Shown piece after piece: positions 1 to 9,000 of a DNA stretch of 64,000 nucleotides; within the stretch, counting starts at the first letter, position 1; each line of letters begins with the position of its first letter. Where the stretch lies: the NCBI GenBank assembly GCA_943361925.1, contig CALRIT020000002.1:1-64000 (forward strand), in the 5' to 3' direction. The stretch comes from CAISCU01 sp943361925 (GTDB taxonomy: Bacteria; Bacteroidota; Bacteroidia; UKL13-3). The position numbers and the translations under genes were made by a program. The notes beneath the pieces are model-generated. The model searched no databases. It was not told the origin of the DNA and saw only the letters and a list, made by a program, of their open reading frames with translations.

Positions 1-41
1 TCTTTTCATATTGTATTTCTTTTTCTTTTTCCTTCTTTAAT

Positions 42-3000
42 CTATGGACGAGCTATGCCGATAAACATACTGCCATTATTATCTATCAATGTAAAATCAT
101 TACCATCAACAAAACCATCGCCATTTGTATCGGTATATAAATAACCACTAGCAAAATTACTATTGTCATTATCTACATCCGTAAAGTCATTACCATCTAT
201 AAAGCCATCCTGATTGATGTCTCCTGCATAGATACCAAATACTCCCGATCCCAAATCAACCATATTGCTGCCATAAGCTTGAGTGGCTGCAGTGCTAAAG
301 TCATAACTTAAACTTGAGCTAATCAATACACTATCTGCACTCCATGTTTCTAAGCTATTTCTATGTTTTAATACAATATAGTAGTAATTACCTACCGCAG
401 CTCCTGGCAAGCTAATGCTTGCTGTTCCATTTACGCTAATTGTATCTGTTACACTATAAGCCAAATCAAAGGTGCCATTTGCTATATGCAATTCTACGGT
501 AATTGTATCAGCAATGCTTGCTGGTGAAGTAAAATCACCATTGTATGGTGCTGATGTCATGGTGCTACTACCCAAATACAAACCTTCGAAGAAGGCAGTT
601 AAACTTAAGCTAGCTGAGCCTGATAATGTTACTGTATCACCAATAGATGAATAAGCTGAATTACCACTTGCATTCACTGCTAATACTCTATAGTAATATC
701 TGGTTCCTGCACTTAAGCCTGTTACTGCTTGACTTGTTCCCGTAGGAACTGCCAATCCATTATAACCTGATACAAATGTGTTGAAAGTATTTGAAGTAGA
801 TACATCCAATAAATAACTAGCTGCTCCTGTTGTTGCAGTCCAATTGATTGTCATTCCTGTACCACTAACACTTGATGCAGCACTTAAAACTGGTGCCGCA
901 GATAAAGTAATTGTAGTTAAAGAAGAAGAACTTGCAGAAGCACCACAAGAATTAATTGCTCTAACTCTTGCATAATATGTTGTTCCTGCAGTTAATCCAG
1001 TAACACTTTGACTCAAACCTGCAACAGTTAAATCGTTGTAACCTGAAACAATGCTAGCAAATAAAGCATCTGTTGCAACATCTAATTTGTATGATGTAGC
1101 GCCACTTACAGTAGTCCATGATAAATCAACACCAGTAGTAGTTGTATTAGCAGTGCTAATAGTTCCAGGAGCAGAAGGTACTGCTCCAACAGAAACTGAA
1201 ACACTTGCTGTTCTAAAACAACCTGCAGGAGTAGTAGCAGTAACTGTATAAGTTCTTGCTGATAGTGGCATTGTATAAACAGCGATTGTATCACCACCGG
1301 TATAGGCATTTGTACCTGTACTATTTCTAAACAAATCTGTTTGAGATGACCATACGAAAGATGGAGTAATGGTAGCTTTTAAAACCATATTAGGTCTTGT
1401 AGAAGCTGAGCTTGTAGGAGTAGCTGCCGACAAAATTGCAGCAGAAGTAACACCGTCTGCTCTATACCAATTGCAACTTACAAAAGAAGTGCTTGAACTT
1501 AACATAGTTATACCATCATCTGTCCCTCCGGTATTATTATTACTATAAGAAGTTTGAATCACAAGATTACTGGTTCCGTTCCAAGAGAATGTTCCATTCA
1601 AAGGAATAGTAATCCATCCTGTTGTTGAAATTGGCAAGCTTGCTGAAGCTCTAACCGTTGTTGGTGCAGAAATAAATGATAATGAACTTAAGCTAGTTGA
1701 GGCTGTATTACCCATTTGAATGCTAAAATCTAACAAACTTCCACTAAACGTAGAACCAATTGAATTAACATAAAAAGCAATTGAATTCAAAGGCGTATTT
1801 GAAGGAACTCCAAGGGCATTTAATTCTGCAGCTGTTATTAACATTTGGTGTTTAGTACCTCCATAATAATTTGATAGTGGTGCTGGGTAAGCATCTAAAG
1901 TATTCTCAATAGCAGCTGATCCAGTTGTATCAAATGTATTGACATAACCACCTGAACTAACTGCCAACAATTGACTTGTAGATGGACAAACAACTGCTGA
2001 ACTTGGAGATATTGTCATAACATCAGGTCTTGGATTTACTGTAACAGAGTGATTAGCTGTATTTTGACAGGCTAATCCTGATGTTTGAACTCCAGTTAAA
2101 GTATAAGATGTTGTTGTTGTTGGATTGAAAGTATAACCAGAAACACTATTTCCACTAACACCTGTTGAAGGAGACCAATTATAGGTATCAAAATTACTTA
2201 ATGTTGATGAAATAGTAATAGGAGAAGTAGTACTAGAACCCTCGCAAATAGCAGATGAAGCAGAATTAATGGTTAATGTTGGAGCACTTTGAACTAAAGC
2301 TGTAACCAATTGACGAGGACTTTCACAAGTTGTACCAATAACCCAATTGTAAAAATAATATTGGTAAATAGCTGTTAAAGCAGCAGATGTACCAGAAGCT
2401 GAAGAACCCGTAATATTCAATAGTCCAGATAAAGTATAAGGATACGGATGTGCAGTTGATCCTGATCTCCATGTATTCGGATTTGAGGCAAATCCAATAA
2501 CATAATTTGTGCCTGCAGGAATGCTGAAATTAACCGGAACTGTTTGAGCTACACTTGGAGTTCCTGTATTTTGAACTGTTGTAACTCCTGTATAACTTGC
2601 TATTAAAGTACCTGTACCATTAGTTTGTCTTACTTCAATGGTAAATGATGTACCAATAGCAGCACTTGGATAAATGTCCAATGAGGCAATCTTTATGTCA
2701 GATAAGGCATCAAAAACCATCACTGCATTTGTAATAGCTGTAGTTTGAAACCCACCCGTTGTTTGATATTGGTTCCATGTAGCTCCGTCTGGTAAATTTT
2801 GAGAAGAACTTCCCTGAGTTGCTGCTGCAACATAATAATTAGCTGTTGAAGAAACCGTAGGTGAATAAGTTGTTCCGCTAAATAGAGGAGTTACTGCAGT
2901 ATTACTAGCATACCATAAAGCTGTTTGTTGAATACCAACATTTGCAGTTAAAGTTACAGTACCAGGGCCGCAAACAGTATCACCTACTGCCGAGCTAAGT

Positions 3001-6000
3001 ACCGGTAAGTGCACCGCACTAGTATCATCTAGCCATATTGTACTAGCATTACAAGTATTTGTTGCAGTCACCCAAATTGATTGAGTTAAATTCGAACCTA
3101 CTAAATAACTAGTAGAATTTGTACCCACGTTTGTCCAAGGTCCATTTGGTCCAGCAATTGATTGCAACCACTGAATATTTCCTCCGGTAGCTGTTGTTGC
3201 AAAGCTTGGTGTACCTGTTGTATTGCAATATTGAGAAACAGAAGAAGTTATTGTACCCGTTACCAATGTGTCAATTTCAATAATCGCTGCTGACATTGCA
3301 TCATCAGAGGAATTCGCATCACCTGTAACTAAAGTGTTTGCATTAAATGTATACGTTCCCATAAGAGACATATCATAAGTAGTACTAATAGTAACATCCA
3401 TAGAAGCACCAGATGCTAAAGTATCAGTAGATAAAACTACAGGAGTAAAGGTTGTTGCATTTGGACCGGTTACATCTGCATTTACAGTTACATTATTTAC
3501 ACTAAAATCAATGGTAGTTGTAGGACTATTATTTTTAATTCTTACCACAACTGTTTTACCAGTTGTTGCACAAGTTCCAATAGGACCTACCAAAGCTGTT
3601 GCACTCATATTAATTGGAAATACAGCTCCATCAAATTCATCTGCTCCGATATCAACAGCTGTTCCTCCACCATTAATTGAACCAGCAGGACCTGGTCTTG
3701 CATCTCCATCATAGTCGGTAGATATTCCTGAAATAGTAACACCACCAGATTCCATTAATGAAGTTGTTGCAGGTGTAATATGCAAGTTTATATTACTAAC
3801 AGAACCGGTTGCATTGATAAATGAAGGGTCTTCATTCATACTTGCAGCATCCAAACCTACAGCAGTTCTCCAGTTTGAAAAAGTAGCTCTGTTTGAACCA
3901 TTGTAATAACCAATAGTAGAATTAGAAGAAAAATAATTGTTGTTATTTAAAGTTAAACCAGTTGGATTTAAACCTGTTGTCGCTAAATAAATTGCGAAGT
4001 GATTTCCAGTTGAACCGCTATTCATTCTTTTATTAGTGAATATATTGTTACGAATAACTCTGGTTCCGCTTGTTAATGTAGAATAGAATCCGTAAGTATT
4101 TGCCAATCCGGTAGAAACCGCGGCACCACCAATATATACCGTATTGAAGTAAACACCAGAAGTTCCACCTGCTTCAAATATACCAGCAATCATTCTATTG
4201 GTATTGATATCAGTACCATTAGAATCAATACCTAAACGAACCATATTGTTATATATGTTAGCATTACCACCTGCAATATGAATTCCAACAAAAGATGAAC
4301 TATCGTTAGAAGAGTTTAATGAATGAACAAAGTTTTTGAAAACATTATGTGTACCTGTTGCTGCTGTATTTACTACTATTCCTGTAACTGTTGTTTTTGC
4401 TGCTCCAGTATTATTCAAAGCATAAATTAAATTTCCAGAACAATTATTTTCAAGAATAGCGCTTTGCAAACCAAATAAAATTCCCGTTACTGAAGAACTA
4501 GTTCCAACTCCAATTGTAGTTTGAGCAGAATTTAATCCGTAAATAGTATTATTTGTAACACTAGAATTAATTGTACCACCTGCGCTTAAACCAGTAATAC
4601 CAGAAGAAGTTAAAGTTGTTGTAAAGTTTCTAATAATATTACCTGAAACAATGTGTAATCTTCCGTTTGAAGTTGTTCTGTTAATAAATGCCAATGCATT
4701 GTTAGCAGTATTTTGAGCCATACTTCCAGGAGCATTTCCTCCAATAATATTATTTGTAATAGTAAATAATCCTCTAGTAGCAGCTCCAATATCAATTCCT
4801 CTTAAACTCATTCCACCAGCAGCAGCTATTTGATTGATTGTTATTCCTCCAATATCATTATTAGAAATCTCAACATTTCCCATTTTTGTTCCTGTTCCTA
4901 CCGCTATTGCTGCAAAAGTAGTACTCGTAGAACTTGTATTAATTACTATGCTTACGGAACTTGATTGATCTCCCAAGTGGTTACCTGAGCCTGAACCAAC
5001 ATTTACATCTCCAGCATTAACAAAAATCAAGGCTTGCACTGTTGAAGTGCTGGTAGTAGTAATGTTGATATTTTTGATTGTATTATTATCTACATTACTC
5101 GCAATACCAGAATCAACGTCCATGTATATAAACTGGAAAATAGTTGCAGCTGAATTGAAGGTTAATGCTGTTCCTCCACATTGCGGAGCTGTTCCACCAA
5201 TATAGTTACCAGAAATAGTATGCCCGTTTCCTGTGCTATTAGCTAGATAAATACCATAAAAAGTACCAGCAATAGTTTTTGCATTTTGGTTATAAAATGA
5301 ATTTCCAGAAATTGTCCAATAGGTGTTAAATCCAACCATATTGATACCGTAAGAAGTACCTGTTATTCCAAAATTATAAATATTATTATTTGAAATTATG
5401 TTTCCATGATTTGATTTAGTGGAATCCTGACCTATTGAATAAATAGCAGTTACAGGAGCTGTTGCACCATCATAAATATCATTATTTGTAATTGTATTGT
5501 CATCGTTTCCAGTTGAACCTAATGTAGTTCCAAAATTTACAATTCCAACTGCTGCAGATGTGCTAACACCTCTTAGTTTACAATATCTAACTAAGTTATT
5601 TGTTGCATCATTTACAAAACGAATAACACCTGCTGATGAATTTGTATTTAAGATAGTCATTAAAGGTGTTGTACCTACACCACCTGCTCTACCATCCAAA
5701 ATGTAATAATCACCATTATCAATAGAGAATATTGATGTAATATTAGAACCAGTTATTCTGCAATCTGTAGATGCTCCGCTTGGTTGAATAGTTACAGTAT
5801 TTGTTACACTTATACCATTAGGTCTATTTGAAAGTACGATTGGGAATGTTTCATTAGTTGAATATAGAGTATCAGTTAACTCAAAAACAACAGGACTAGT
5901 TAAACCTCTTAAATCTAAATCATTAACAGCATCAGTTAATCTGGTATAATTTCCACCTGGACCAACTGAATAGGTTCCACTCAATGGAGGGCCAACAATA

Positions 6001-9000
6001 AAGTATCTTCCAAAAACCGCAGGTGCACTAGTTACGTTTGTTACATTTGTTCCTGTAAATCCACTTTCTGTTTCAGCTCCTAAATTGCCATTTAAATCTT
6101 GAGCAACTACAAAATAAACAATAGTATCACCAATATTTAAACTTGAATTAAGTAATGAATAATCAATTTCCATTGAGAACGGAGATGCATTTGAAGACGA
6201 TTTAGCATATTTCCATCCATTTGTTGAACTGTTATTAGCTAATCCAAAAACATCAGATTCAGAAAGCTTTTTAAAATAAACAGTTGGACGATTTGCAAGA
6301 CTGGTATCTACACCTACTGCACCTGCACCTAAATCTGTGATTGTTGCAGAGAATGTATAATTTGAAACTGATTGGGTATTTGCCAAACTTGTATATGTAA
6401 TAGTTGGAGCTGTACCGTCACCGGCATTTTCATAAGCACCAATAGTAGGTGTAGATAGATTTCTGCTATTACCTAAGTAATCAGTTGTAAAACCTACAAG
6501 TGGAGTTCCTGCATTTACCAATGGAGAACCTGTTTGTGGAACTAAATTAGTATTTGTATTAAACATTGGTAATGCAGAAACTGAGTTTGTATCAACAAGT
6601 GAAGCTGTTTGCCAATTTGCTAAACTAGTATAACTTGTTGAATTCAAATATCCAATATTAGCAGTACCACCTGTAGTAATATTGTAAAGCAAATTATAAT
6701 TGGAAACACCTACAAAACTTGCAGCTCTTGAATAATATGCCCAGGTATTTCCAGCATTACCTGTACCTGTTAAACTGAATACATTGTTTCTGATATCCGG
6801 ATTGGTATTGGCAGTTGTATTTGAACCATTACCCAAAGCAAAAGCAGCAGATAAACCAGAACTGCTATTATTTAATTGGCCAGTTAAACTAACTGAATTA
6901 TAATAATAGTGGTCATTATATCCCGTAGATGCTATTATTCCTGTTAAAGCCCATGTTGTACTTGTACTTGTAGATGTAATATCGTATACGCTGTTATTAA
7001 AGATATAAGCATTCGAAGGATTACCAACTGTAGTATATGTTGAACTTAGAACCAATAATCCATTAGCTTGACCAGTACTTGAACCTGTATAAGCAATATT
7101 GTGAATTTTATTATTATAACATAACCCTTCCTTGAAATCAAGTAATCTCAAACCATATAAAGCTGTTGTAGATGTACTTCTAATATTTTGAATATCGTTA
7201 TTTGCGATAACCATGTTTTTCTGGCGATCAGTTCTAACTCCCTCCAAATTAAATCCTTCTCCAGTAACACCTGTACCAAATAAGTTACCAGTAACTCTAT
7301 TATTAGAATCCGGTTTATTAGCATCATATCCAAACATTACTAAACCATATTGAGATTTGCGGAATAAATTGTTTGAAATTAAGTTATTATCATTTCTTTC
7401 AGAACCAGCAGCTGTTAAGGTAATAGTTCCTGAACCACCTACATACATTCCAAAGAATGAAGTAGTTGCAGCATTTCCTTCAATAATAGTATTCTTTAAG
7501 GTATTATTTTTTGACCCATTCCCTAACGCAGGTGCTGCAATCCAAATAACAGCATTACCTGCCGTAGTTAGTGTATTATTTCTGATAGTTAAATTTCTTG
7601 AATTGGTTCCTGAATTACTTCCATCAATAGTTATAAAATCAGCACCATTTAATTTAAATATTGAACCTGCAGCCACTGATCCTTCAATTAGGGTATTTGT
7701 CGAAGCCGCAGGTTTAATTGTTAAATAATTCGTTAATGAAGCATAACCATTTGAATTAAATGTAATAGGAAAGGTTTCTGCTGAAGAATACAAAACATCT
7801 GTTAAGCTAAACACTACAGCACCGGAAATACAACCTGTATTATAAGCTAATGCTGCTGCTGTTAATGTAGTGTAAGTTCCGCCAGCTCCAACTGGTATTG
7901 TTCCTGTAAGTAAAGTTCCAATAGTATATGAATTCGGTGTAGTTGGAGGAGTACCAGCAGCAGGTGGACTAGCTGTTAATGAAGCGGCACCAGCTGAAGG
8001 GGAAATGCTCACATTGTTTACTGAATCTTGAGCTACTAAATAATAGTAGACTGTATCGGTTGTAGTAATACCTCCACCAAATGAAAAATCAAAGTTGGTT
8101 CCACTTGTGTATGTACCTTGAACAGAAGTATAAGTTCCATTTAAACCAGTTTTCCAATATAATGTTGGAACATCCGTACCTGAAGTTGGAACTCCTGAAA
8201 AATCATAAACGGAAACACTTAAATTAGCACCAGCCACAGTACATTGAGTAGGAAGAGCTGTATAAGTTATTACCGGACCAACTCCATCTGCTCCATTTTC
8301 GTATGCACCAATTGTTGGGTTGGTTGCATTTCTTGTAGCACCCAAATAATCAGTTGAATAACCAACAATTGGAGTTCCAGTATTTAACATGGATGAACCC
8401 AAATTCGGGCGAAGATTTGTATTTGAATTGAAATCAGGGTTAACATTCAGTGAATTAACATTTTGTCCAAAAGCAGTTTGTAGTCCAGATAATGTTGTAA
8501 CATCTGCAGCTAAATAAGCAAGGACTCCTTGAGTTCCACTAACATAATAATTATTGTAATTAATGTTTGTATATCCAGAATTTGCAAGATCTGAATAAAT
8601 TGCATAGGCTTTAGAGCCTGTTCCGGAAGCATTAATATTGTTAATAGAATTGGCAAAAACATTATTTCTAATATCAATTGATGATGCAGCAGATCCTATA
8701 TAGATAGCTGCAGTTATATTATTTCCACCTCTAGTATGATCTCCATATAAATTAACAGAATTATAATAAATTTTGATTCCACCAGTAACTGTTGTTAATG
8801 TTGAAGAATTACCTTCTATACCAATTGAAATACCCATAGAAGATGAATTCCCAAAAGTTGACCAGTTACTTCCATTCATTCCGTATAGAACATTGTTTTC
8901 TAATATTATATTACTTGAAACAAGGCCTGTTCCTACAGTAATACCTCTACCTCCATAACCGCCTGTATTAGTTGTATTAACTCTGGTGATTAAATTCTTA

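Noticed and set aside
7357..7728. 123-codon plus-strand open frame inside the giant gene
   Set aside because: It is antisense to a strongly supported coding frame, with low-complexity Val/Ile/Pro composition produced by the complementary repeats.
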